Below are positions 43,862 to 55,068 of a DNA stretch of 64,000 nt, in pieces. Position numbers and translations under genes: made by a program. The notes under the pieces are model-generated. The model searched no databases. It was not told the DNA's origin and was given only the letters and a program-made list of their open reading frames with translations. Position 1 is the first letter of the stretch. Every line of letters begins with the position of its first letter. Source of the DNA: Puccinellia tenuiflora (lineage: Eukaryota > Streptophyta > Magnoliopsida > Poales > Poaceae); the NCBI GenBank assembly GCA_012064385.1, contig QRDG01000131.1:1333493-1397492 (forward strand), written 5' to 3'.

Positions 43862-46167
43862 GTGAAACTGGTCGATTAGTTACTCAAATTTGAAACAAAT
43901 ATGCAACTAAGCTAACCACTTGCACAAATCTAAGAGAATTGTGCAAATGGTCGATTAGTTGCACAAATCTGAAAAGAAATGAGTAACTAACTAACCAATT
44001 GCACAAATCGCGAGAGAAATGTGCAACGGATCGATTAGTTTCTCAAATTTGAAAAAAAAATGCAACAAAGTAACTAGTTGCACAAGTACGAGAGAAATAT
44101 GTAACCGGTTGATTATTTGCACAAATCTGAAAGAAACGAGCAACTATCTAACCAGTTGCACATTTCTCAACTAAGCTAATCAGTTGCACAAATCTGAGAG
44201 AAATGTGCAACTGGTTAGATTAGATGCCCAAATCCAAAAATCGGGCAGAAATAAACAACTAATTAACTAGTTGCACAAATCCTAGACAAATATGGAATTG
44301 GTTAGTTAGTTCCCTAAAACACAGCAAAATATGCAACTAAAAGCAAACCAATTGCACAAATCTATCATAAATGTGCAACTAGTTGGTTAGTTGTCCAAAT
44401 CTGATAGAATAGTGTGATTAAAAACTAGCTACTTGCACAAATATTTCGGAAATGTGCAACTGGTTCCAAATTGCATAAATTTGTGATTAAACCTAGTCAG
44501 TTACACAAATGTGACAAAAATGTGCAACTGATTCCTAATTGCATAAACCTGATAGAAATGTGCGATTAAAAGCTACCCAATATTTCTAAAAAGTGTGACT
44601 ATCACGTGATTAAAATTATAACCTACCTAAATAAAAAAATAAAAAAATACATGTATAACAATGTTCAACTATGGTGTGGTTGAAACATTACACAGATTTC
44701 TTTAATTTTTCGCGTAACTAATTTCCTAGCCACATACACCAAAACTACAAAATACACAAGAAAGAAGAAAACAAGATAAAAATTAAAAAATAAATGAAAA
44801 AGGGAAAAGAAGAAATGGCCATCCACGTAAAACACACGCATGGTTTTTCACTTGGTCTCATCCTAATTTCTACATCACAAAAACCCACCCGAAAGCATAT
44901 ACATACAATAATACAACAAAGATGATCGCACATTTATAAAAATGCACCAATAAACTGAAAATATATTGAAAAAACAAGATAGAATCACAAATGGAAAACA
45001 ACAAAAGCAGAAAATGTGAAACTGGTCGATTAGTTACTCAAATTTGAAAGAAATATGCAACTAAGCTAACCACTTGCATAAATCTGAGAGAATTGTGCAA
45101 ATGGTCGATTAGTTGCAAAAATCTGAAAAGAAATGAGTAACTAACTAACCAATTGCACAAATCGCGAGAGAAATGTGCAACAGATTGATTAGTTTCTCAA
45201 ATTTGAAAAAGAATATGCAACAAAGTAACTAGTTGCACAAGTACGAGAATAATATGTAACCGGTTGATTATTTGCACAAATCTGAAAGAAACGAGCAACT
45301 ATCTAACCAGTTGCATATTTCTCAACTAAGCTAACCAGTTGCACAAATCTGAGAGAAATGTGCAACTGGTTAGCTTAGATGCCCAAATCCAAAAATCGGG
45401 CAGAAATAAACAACTAATTAACTAGTTGCACAAATCCTAGACAAATGTGGAACTGGTTAGTTAGTTCCCTAAAACACAGCAAAATATGCAACTAAAAGCA
45501 AACCAATTGCACAAATCTATCATAAATGTGCAACTGGTTGGTTAGTTGTCCAAATCTGATAGAATTGTGTGATTAAAAACTAGCTACTTGCACAAATATT
45601 TCAGAAATGTGCAACTGGTTCCAAATTGCATAAATTTGTGATTAAACCTAGTCAGTTACACAAATATGACAGAAATGTGCAACTGATTCCTAATTGCATA
45701 AACCTGATAGAAATGTGCAATTAAAAGCTACCCAATATTTCTAAAAAGTGCGACTATGACGTGATTAAATTTACAACCTACCTAAACAAAAAAATAAAAA
45801 AATACATATATAACAATGTTCAACTATGGTGTGGTTGAAACATTACACATATTTCTTTAATTTTTCGCGTAACTAATTCCCTAGCCACATACACCAAAAC
45901 TACAAAATATACAAGAAAGAAGAAAACAAGATAAAAATTAAAAAATAAATGAAAAGGGAAAATAAGAAATGGCCATCCACGTAAAACACACGCATGGTTT
46001 TTCACTTGGTCTCATCCTAATTTCTACATTACAAAAACCCACCCGAAAGCATATACATACAATAATACAACAAGATGATCGCACATTTATAAAAATGCAC
46101 CAATAAACTGAAAATACATTGAAAAAACAAGCTAGAATCACAAATGGAAAACAACAAAAGCAGAAAA
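43862..46167. repeat. 1154-bp tandem duplication containing a CAACT minisatellite
   Basis: 43862-45015 is repeated at 45016-46167 with few differences. Each copy contains degenerate units of TTGCACAAATCTGAGAGAAA plus TGTGCAACTGGTTAGTTAG (roughly 40 bp each), then a non-repetitive stretch with AAACACACGCATGGTTTTTC. Confidence 0.93.
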
Positions 46168-46598
46168 ATACAAGCCACAACATGAGAAAAAAAGACAAAG
46201 CTTCAAAGCACCTGTCGTAATGCCTCTGTACGAGCCCATGCACGAGCGAGCGAGCACACAATAAAGCAAACAAAAAAGATCCACATGATCAGTGAGGCCC
46301 AACAGCAGTACAGTTAACACAAAAGGCCCATACAGGCGAGGTCGCGTCGCGTTTCCGCACAGAAGCATCCTGTATCAACAAAACAGAAATCAAAATGAGT
46401 AAACAGATCGGACGGTTGGCTGTGTCGATTGAGACATAAGCAAAAAAACAGGCAACTGAGACATAGCAATTCCGTTGTTTTATTTTATGAATCGGGTCTA
46501 CAAGGAAATGCCTCGACGAAGTCAAGTGTTCTCTAATTACAGGCGAGGCGACTGGGCCTTTCGTACATGTGTTTTTTTTTTGGATTTTACTGTGTTTA

Positions 46599-46982
46599 TA
46601 GCTAGCCAAATGGGCCGTCCCAAACGGGTCGGCCTGAAGCACAGGATTTTTGGCCCGGTCCGAACATGGCCCGGCACGATTTAAACGGGCCGCGGCACGG
46701 TACGGGCCTGTTAGTGCTCAGGCCGATGATCGATTTGAGGCACGTAGGCGGGCACGATTAGCCCATTTTATATTTTTTAGCTATTTTTACCTATTTTGAG
46801 TCTTATTACTGCCCGTCGGGCTGTATTCATGCTGGTGGGCTGTGCCGGAGTTGAAGTAGCAACACATGGGCCGGCCCGGAACGGCACGAATACTAATCGT
46901 GCCTAACGGGCCGTGCCTGTCATGGGCCGTGCCACTCATGGGTCGGACCATGCCGGGCCGTGCCGGCCTGTTTGGCCACCTA
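46599..46982. mobile_element. Probable hAT-type MITE rich in GGGCCGTGCC
   Basis: Left end TAGCTAGCCAAATGGGCCG and reversed right end TAGGTGGCCAAACAGGCCG match at most positions. The inner sequence is a series of inverted GGCCGTGCC/GGCACGGCCC motifs. No clear 8-bp duplication is visible, so the outermost bases are uncertain. Confidence 0.6.
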
Positions 46983-47193
46983 TAGTTGTGTTGCAGCCGA
47001 CTGTTTCTCATTTCGGTCACACTCATTTTTTGTTCGTCCGATCCACGTCAACGTTTTTTTGATGTGTCCTCCATGTTGTACCTCGTGCTGGTGCATGTGT
47101 GCAGTGTTAATCGCTGACGTGTTCTTCCGGGCCTGGGTGGAGTCCGAGGACGACGAGCCGTTTCCGCTGCCGCGCGGGGAGGAGGACTCACGC

Positions 47194-47320
47194 GGACGGC
47201 TCAGGTTCCCTGCGCCCGTAGAGATGGGCAGCGGCGGAGGGCTCAGGTTCCCGGTGGCCGCGGAGATGGGCAGCGGCGGAGGGCTCAGGTTCCCGGTGCC
47301 CCGCGGAGATGGGCAGCGAC
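47194..47320. repeat. Minisatellite of about 42 bp, three units
   Basis: GAGATGGGCAGCGGCGGAGG begins at 47221 and 47263, with a third, changed copy at 47306, plus a partial unit before. It is GC-rich and lies in an open frame on both strands, but no protein is recognised. Confidence 0.75.
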
Positions 47321-47336
47321 GGGGGCGGAGCTGCGT

Positions 47337-48004
47337 TGACCCAGCACACCACTGCATGTTGTAGTGCGCAAGTCGTTGACATAACACTCACAGAAGGACT
47401 TATCCGTGAATATTACATCCCTCAGAGTAGTACAACAGAAACATAGCAGGTCCAAGGTAACACTATAGGATTACAACAATATTCAATACAAAATCTTGAG
47501 AACCTCCTTTATATAACTGCAAGTCTCATACAAATGAAATCCAGAAAAGATCCAATTCGTAGCACTAAGCTGGAGATTAACTCCAGCTCTATTCCTAATC
47601 CACTACTGTTGTTGTCACGGCCCTAATCTAGTCCATCTAGAATATCTTTATCCAGGATTTCACTTCCTTCCAATAGATGTTGTCTCCTCCATTGGCAGTG
47701 TGGTCTTTGTGTATGCCATTGACACTGCTGTCATTGCCCCTCCATTGCCATGGTTGTCATCTTTCTTCCGTTGGTGAAGTAGCGGTCAACTCCTTCAAGC
47801 TCCATTAGCTCGACTTGATTCCTTGTGAAAGACCTCCTCTTCGTCGCTATGGATAACTGACATCACTTCCGATGGCTCCAAAAGTCTAAGCAGGGGGTCA
47901 AATAGGAAGGGGTGAGTAACAGCGTTACACAGCAAGTTCACAATACATAGAGATAAGGTGTTTCATGCACTAGCTACTGCCAAAACCTCAGGTCTTTGGC
48001 ATAG
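47337..48004. other. Unassigned, retroelement-like, left of the solo LTR
   Basis: AT-rich sequence without open frames, probably continuous with 49679-50505 before the solo LTR inserted. It has the composition of an untranslated retrotransposon region, but I could not assign it. Confidence 0.35.
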
Positions 48005-49673
48005 TGATACGTCTCCGACGTATCTATAATTTCTTATGATCCATGCTTATTTTCATACCATTTGCTACATGTTTTGTTTACATCTAATAGCATTTTTATG
48101 CATTTTTGGAACTAACATATTAACAAGATGCCCCAGTGCCAGTTCCTGTTTTCTGCTGTTTTTCCGTTTCAGAAAAGTACTTATAATTTCGTCATCGGAC
48201 GGGACAAAAACCCAGGATCTTATAATTTCGTCATGCACACGGAGTCCAAAGGGGAGCCGAAGACGCACCAGAGGGCGACCACACCCTAGGGTGGCGCGGC
48301 CTACCTGTCTGCCGCGCCACCAGGTGGTGTGGCCCCCTCGGGCCTCCACCGACGCCGCCCTTTCGCCTATATAATCCCCCCGATGAGAAAACCCTAAGTA
48401 CCCGATCAAAATTCCAGAAAAACATCCGTCGCCGCCGCCGTCGTCAACCCTAGTTCGGGAGGGTTCTGAAGCTCTTCCCGGCACCCTGCCGGAGAGGGAG
48501 ATCATCGCCGGAGGGCTCTACACCACCATGCCCGCCTCCGGACAGATGTGTGAGTAGTTCATCCTTGGACTACGGGTCCATGCAGTAGCTAGATGGTAGT
48601 CTTCTCCTCTTGTGCTATCATGTTTAGATCTTGTGAGCTGCCTATCATGATCAAGATCATCTTATTGTAAAGCTACATGTTGTGTTTGCTGGGATCCGAT
48701 GAATAGAGAAGTACCTTGTGATGTTGATTATTGATATTATCATGTCTATGTTATTTGTGATCTTGCATGCTTTCCGGTACTTGTAATTGCCTTGATCAAG
48801 TAGCTGCTTGTATCTCCAAGAGGGAGTATTTATGCTAGATAGTGGGTTCGGTCCCTGTGTGCCTTGGCTTGAGTGACAGAAACATATAAGGACGGGGGAG
48901 TGCCGTTGCTACTAGGGAGTAAACTTTATGCACAGTTCTTCATGCAATTGTCTGTTGCTTGCAACTTAATACTGGAGAGATTTTACGGTATGTTATCTCA
49001 AAGGTGGACTATTTAGGCATAGGTGTATGCTTGGAACAGCTATCTATGTATTTTGTCGTAATGCCCAAAGAATCTCATATAGACATCATCATCCTCTGTA
49101 TTATGCAATGTTCATGCATTGTCATGCATTCTCTATTCTGTCAATTGCCCAGCTGTAATTTGTTACCCAGCATGTGTAGTATTTTATTTATGGAGAAGAC
49201 ACCACTAGTGAACTGTGGACCCCGGTCCATTCTTTTACATCTACAATTAAATCAACTGCTCTACTGCTTTCATTTACTGCAAACAAGCTTCCTTCCACAC
49301 ATACATTTAATCCTTTGTATTCAGCAAGGCCGGTGAGATTGACAACCTCACTGCTTCGTTGGGGCAAAGTAGTTTGATTGTGTTCTGCAGGTTCCACTGT
49401 CTCCCCTGCAACAACTCTTTTTCTGGCGCCGTTGCCGGGGAGTTAAGAGTGCTCAGTAAGAAGCTTCTCGAAGTACCAAACTTCTCACTCCTCCATCAAC
49501 AGCTCTTTTTCTGGCGCCATTGCAGTTGTGGACAACCTTCTGAAGCATTCCTCACTCCTACAGGTTCGATAACCTTGGTTTCTAACTGAGGGAAAACTTG
49601 CTGCTGTGCTCCTCAAACCTTCCTCTTGGGGTGCCCAACGAAGCGTGATTGATTAACACCTCTCACGCTATCA
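48005..49673 (+). mobile_element. Solo LTR with primer-site sequence inside
   Basis: It begins TGATACGTCTCCGACG, ends ACGCTATCA, and is flanked by CATAG at 48000-48004 and 49674-49678. A TATA box (CTATATAATCC) is near 48367. The start resembles the LTR at 3737. Inside, TGGCGCCGTTGCCGGGGA (49424), the exact tRNA-Asp-type primer site, and a second TGGCGCC (49512) occur with leader-like CTCTTTTTC before each. Such sequence normally lies just outside an LTR. Confidence 0.88.
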
Positions 49674-49678
49674 CATAG

Positions 49679-50505
49679 ATACAAGTTTTTGCAAACATTT
49701 CTTCAAAGGATAAATTTTGTTTTGAAAACTATGTCCCAGCCTCCACCGGTCTTGTGAATCCAAATGGGACTCCATTCCGGCCTCGATCTCGTAGTTCCAT
49801 TCCGGGAACACGGTTGTGATATCACAAATTTGTTTGTTTGAATCTGCAGAGTTGCATCACTTTACCCAACAGTTGCCTGGCCCTTTATATGCTCTCTTTA
49901 CACTCCATGAGTGTTATAGCTAAGGCTCAGGACATCCAGCCATGTGGAGCTTCTCCCAAATCAACACACATCCGCCCATTTATGATGCGGTAGGGGAATC
50001 ATGTTCCACGCATACCCATCACCCCTCCCGAGCTTCCCCACCAATTACCCCGTCGGGCAGGAAGAGCACGTGCTTCCACGCTGTTGGCCGCCGCAATGAC
50101 CCAACCCGGTGTAGGCCTGCCGAGGATATGCGGATGAGAAAATAAGCCTCTGACTGACCCCACCCATACAAAGTCCGTTGGTTGATGCTTTCACTACGGC
50201 GAAAGGATCACTGGAACATGGGTTATTAGTTCCTAAGGATATATACCTTCCCATGCGATGGAACACCGTACCTATTCATCTTACCATTGCTCCACCGGCA
50301 ACCAATAGTATATACCACATCATTCGAAAATACCCTTTTTTCTTTTTGATGCAAGTGAAAGGAACGTATAAGTAACTTTGCAAGTACTTTGATAAAAATA
50401 CATCAAACGGTATGCAAGAATGAATTTGCCTGTGATAAAGGTGGCAATTCATGTCCTTCGGGGTTCTAGGGTTTGCGGTAAAACCCCGAGATCTGAAAAT
50501 AGCAA
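49679..50505. other. Unassigned, right of the solo LTR
   Basis: No gene is recognised. GGTCTTTGGCATAG from the left side joins ATACAAGTTTTTGC here if the solo LTR is ignored, so this is one older sequence split by the insertion. Confidence 0.35.
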
Positions 50506-53500
50506 TGTAATCCTAGTAAGGACTATTGGAAACACTGTCAAGATGCTATTATGCATAAACATGAGATGCTTCGTAAAATCCCAAAAATACCCAAGCTCGC
50601 AAGTGTAGGCTTTGTTTCATTCGATTCTTTGATAACTGAAGTGATTTTAGGGGCTAAGGATTAGTTAGTGTTTTTATAATTTGTGGGTTGGTTAAATTAC
50701 TTTGAATTGTTATGATATCTAGAATTAAGTGTTTATCACTTTTATTGAGGTAAAGAATTTATTTCATTCAAGTAAATACTTTTCTCTTTGCTACAAAAAC
50801 AAGATTTGCAATTTTAAGTTATCAATTTTAATGCCTTTAAGAAAACATTTCATTAACATCATGAAGTAGTTATTTATTCAAAATTTACTTGACTAACTTT
50901 CCAATAGTATCAACACAAGCGTGAATGAATTTTAGATGAATTCTTCTTTGTGTGTTTTATCTAGGATGAGTTACAGGACAGTCATTTATAGAATGTAATA
51001 AAGTTCAAATTATATATTTCGAACTTATTACTAATTTATCCAATTGTTCTTTTTTTAGAAAATAATTATTTTTTGAAAATAGTTCAATTCATTTCCACTT
51101 AAGGATCCTTGAATTTTTTAGGATAATTCAATTCATGTCCACTTAAGGATCTTTGAATTATTCACATAAGAAAATATTTTCGAAACTTTTTTTTGAATTA
51201 ATTCAAATCATATCTACTTAAGGATCTTTGAATTTTTCACTCAAGAAAACCTTTGAATAATTAGAATAAAAATCATATTTGAAATTCCTATAAAATTTTG
51301 AGTTGAAAACATATTTTTAACATATTTTTAGCTAATTCATTTTAATTTGGATAATTTTATTTGGTGAATTACCAAAATGCCCCTAGGCCTAATGGGTTGG
51401 ACCCAACACATTAACCTTGGGTCAAGGTCAGGCTTGGTCGTTCAATGACCGACCCACTCTCTTCTCTCTCTCTCTCTCGCATGCACGCGCGCCTCCTCTT
51501 GGTCCCCCTCCTGGCGATGCCGCCGCCGTCACCCACGGCTCCGGCCACTGCCGGCCTGCTCCGGCGCTGCTACACCCCGGCGCTGCTCCACCTAGTTCTC
51601 CTCCGCCGTTTCCCCTCCACTGCGGTGTCGATTCGCCACCATGTGCTCCCAATCAAACTCGCTTCACGGAACCCTAGCCGCACGGCTCGAGCTCGCCGGC
51701 GCTGCTCCCGCGCCTCCGACTGCTCCCTCGCTACCTCTCGTGCTTCTGCTCACCACACTGCTTTGGCCTGCTCTCCTTTGCAAGCTCGGCTCCCTCTCGA
51801 GCCTCTGCTCAACCGCGCCTCTGAGTCATCTTCCTCAAATTCGACTCGCCTCCGATGTGATATACCCGAGCAACCTTCACCGACGGGACGGCGGTGCTGC
51901 TGCGACTCCTTCATTTCTGATGCCGGCGGGATGGTGCAGTGGCCGCAACCCTGTCATCCTCCTTCGGCTACGTCTGATGGATAGTGGTGGTGCGCTTCTC
52001 CCCTGGTCCTCCTCCATGACCACACGGGCACTGCCTCGTCGTCATGTCGTTACGACCTTGGGCGCACGGTATGTTTACCTCCTCCTCCTCTCTGCTCTCC
52101 TGCTCCCTTCTAAACCCCTCTCTGATCTAGCCTAATAGCTATGCTGCACATGATATCCTCACCAGCACTTAGCAAAATTTAGGCTTATGCACTGGACATG
52201 CTCTGTTGAAGATGATTTAGTTGTTTTAGATGCTTTAGTGCTTTGTTAAATAGTGTGTTGTGAAGAATATATTTAGGAGAATTTTTTAGATAGCAGGGAT
52301 ATAGAATTTTGTATAAAAAGAAATGGATTTAGGACTTGATATCATGCTTAACTGTGTACTGCCTAAAGATTTTTAGGTGAATTAGTGTGTAAATGAGCTG
52401 GGTAGATCACTTCCCTTCTAGAGAAGCTTTACAGAATTATAGATAGAGCTAAAATGATTTTAGGAATATCTGTGGTGATTTGTTTCTTGTATTCTTGCTG
52501 TAGGATTTCTTGCTATTGCTTCCAGTAGAGCTGAGATGATTTTTAGAGCTTGAATAGCTGGCTTGGCTTGCTGTGATGCCTCCCAAGGAGTTACACAGTA
52601 GCTAGCTAGCTATTTAGGGCTTGGAAATCTTTTTTATGCTTTCATGTGCTTCTTCTAGTGCACTGGTGTGCTATGCTCAGTTGCATCAATTTCTGTATGC
52701 TCTGGCATGTGTGTGATTTAAATAAGAACAGATTTAGTGCTTGATTTCTTGGCTTAGCCTGTGATGCAAAGGCTGAGGCACAATTTGATAAGAACAGATT
52801 CTTGCTAGTGTGTGCTTTAATTTCTCAGTGATGATCATAACATAGCAACACTATGCAGATCTGAGAGAAATCCCTCCTTCCCCCTCTCCCTCTCATCTAA
52901 ATGCTCTAGATCCTAGTAACCTGCTACTGAAGAGAAGCTTGGTCTTCTGGATTCTGAATATAACCTGCGTCTTGTGGCTAGCCTGCTCCTCCTCGCTGCT
53001 CGACCTATTTCCTAGTTGTTCTAAAGATTTGGCAAGATATGGTGGTGTTCTTGGTGTTCTTGACTGATCTGGGGAAAAGATGTTTAGCTTCTGGTGTAAT
53101 TGAGCTGATGTGAGACACATGTGGTAAAGCTGATTGTTTCCTGGGAATGTGTTTGTGATGCTCTTGCTGATATTTGTGTAGTGTTTGATGTGGTGAGGTA
53201 CGGCTGGTGCTTTGTTTAAATTGCTAGATATGTGCATATGAGAACTCCCGCATGTGTGTAGAGGGCATGTCCTTTTATAGAGTTAAGCATTACTTGAGGT
53301 TAAAGTATGAGTAGATATTTTTCCTTATGGATAGCTATCCTATGTGTCAAGCATATCCATAACATGGCTTTTCTTAAAGTGCAAGTTAACTTAGATATTT
53401 TGTTTGTGGATAGGGATGCCTAGTCATTGATCTTATCTCCTATGTGGCATGCTTATCCCTCTCATGCTTGGTATTATCCTCTTGTAGGATTTATTTTTGG

Positions 53501-55068
53501 CCATGCCAAGTGGATTTTGTTACTACATGGGCTTGTGGGCTAAATCTCTTATATGGGCCTTGGCATAAGAATGGGTCAAGTGGGCTTTGAATTATATGGG
53601 TGGTGATTATCAAGTGGGCTTTGTAATTTCAAAAGTGTGGAATTTGACTTTCTTTCTTCCTTGGTAAATAATACCATTGGAGAATTATTTTCATGTGGGC
53701 TTGTCTTGATTGGAACTTAATTAAATTAGAGGGATTAATAAGTTGCCTCTTTGCCTAAGATAAATGGATCAAAGTTGCCTCTTGTCCCATGTTGCCTTTG
53801 TATCTTGCTTAAATGGATCATGTCCCTTGTTGCCTTCTTGTTGCCTAATTGATCCATGATGCCCCAAATGATCCAAATGATCCATTGTTGCCTTTGAATT
53901 AATATTTATCCCTCTAGTCCAGATTTGCATGATAAGACAAGTTCTTATGGTTCAATAGTTGAGTTCCAAAATCAAATTGCCTCACCCTTGTGGTGAAGGC
54001 AAACATTTTAATTAACCAAAAACTCTTGTTTTTAGATGAATTTCAATTGCTTCATGTATGAAAAAGAAATTGGTTAACAAGGTAGCTAGTCTTGTTACCA
54101 AATGCCTTTACATGACACAAAGATTTTGAATTCAAGTGTTTAATAAGACATCCAATTGTCTTATGTATGCAAAAAGAATTGGTTGACAAGATTGATCAAG
54201 TCTTGCCTCCAAACTACTCTTTACATAACACAAAACTTTTGAATAGTGGTGATGATCATATGGTTGGAATTTTCTTCCTTCATTTCTTCTTGTATTATTT
54301 GCTTTGCAGGAAATGAAGAATAAGAAGATAGGAAAGAATAAGATGATTGGAAGACCAAGATATAGATGAAGATAAAGATGATCTTATTTTAAGAATTCTT
54401 TTGATTAATTGTAAACTTCTTTTACTCGTTTTAAGATATGTGCATATTCGGGAAATGTTTGTAATATTTATTATTCTTTCAATTTGGAACTTGTAAAGTT
54501 TGTATATAACCCCAGTTGAATTTGTTGTATCACTTAAACTTTGGGACTTTGAATTTTTGGATTGTATAAGGGATTTGTAATTTGAGATGAGTGTAGATGA
54601 GATGATAGTATGATTTGTATGTGATGAGGAATGGATGGATTATATTCTCGTGTGACCAAGGATATGTGAACTTTGATGTATTAATTGTATGGTTGTGTTA
54701 AAGTTTCTATTTGAGTGATATTATTGTTGTATTATAGATTTGTGTTCAAAAGTGTTGAAAATTAGGAAAGGTCATGTTTAAAAACTTCGCACCTCGACAA
54801 TCGACTAATTTGACTAATTTGTCTGTCGACTGATAACTCTTTTCTTGTTTTTGTAATTTCAATTTAATTTGGTATAAATCTCATCTCAAAGTTTCTTGCA
54901 CTTGACATGATGACCTAAACCCTAACTCATCGAGTCGAGCGAAACATCGATCACTTTGTCTCCTTTATTTTAAAAGCGCGAAATTTATCCGCATTTTTAG
55001 ATGCATGCTATGCGAATGCACAAATTATATTTCTACCCTTTCTACTCTCTATACTACGGGGTATTACA
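50506..55068 (-). repeat. LTR of a minus-strand gypsy-type element
   Basis: The segment starts TGTAATCCTAG and ends GGGGTATTACA, so both ends share TGTAAT/ATTACA. Directly after it, on the minus strand, GTTTAAGGGGGAGAGGA is a typical gypsy polypurine tract, making this the 3' LTR in minus orientation. It is 4.56 kb and contains CCAAAATGCCCCTAGGCC and a GC-rich leader-like part (51440-52130) whose overlapping open frames are low-complexity and not genes. The outer boundary at 50506 is inferred from the end motif only. Confidence 0.6.

Larger units (their letters stand above)
42554..46474. mobile_element. Non-autonomous Mutator-like element upstream of mTERF
   Basis: Its left end GGGTATGGCTGCGTCTCAGG and the reverse complement of its right end CGGAATTGCTATGTCTCAGT align without gaps, and the similarity continues (ATGTCTCAGTCGA and ATGTCTCAATCGA). 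TTGTTTTAT flanks it at 42545-42553 and 46475-46483, the 9-bp duplication of Mutator. It is 3.9 kb including a nested hAT element. The interior holds arrays of TTGCACAAATCTGA and GTGCAACTGG motifs and no transposase frame. Confidence 0.88.

Noticed and set aside
51417..52135. Possible gene with 164-179 codon frames
   Set aside because: It is within the LTR of a gypsy-type element and has LTR-leader composition; no domain is seen.
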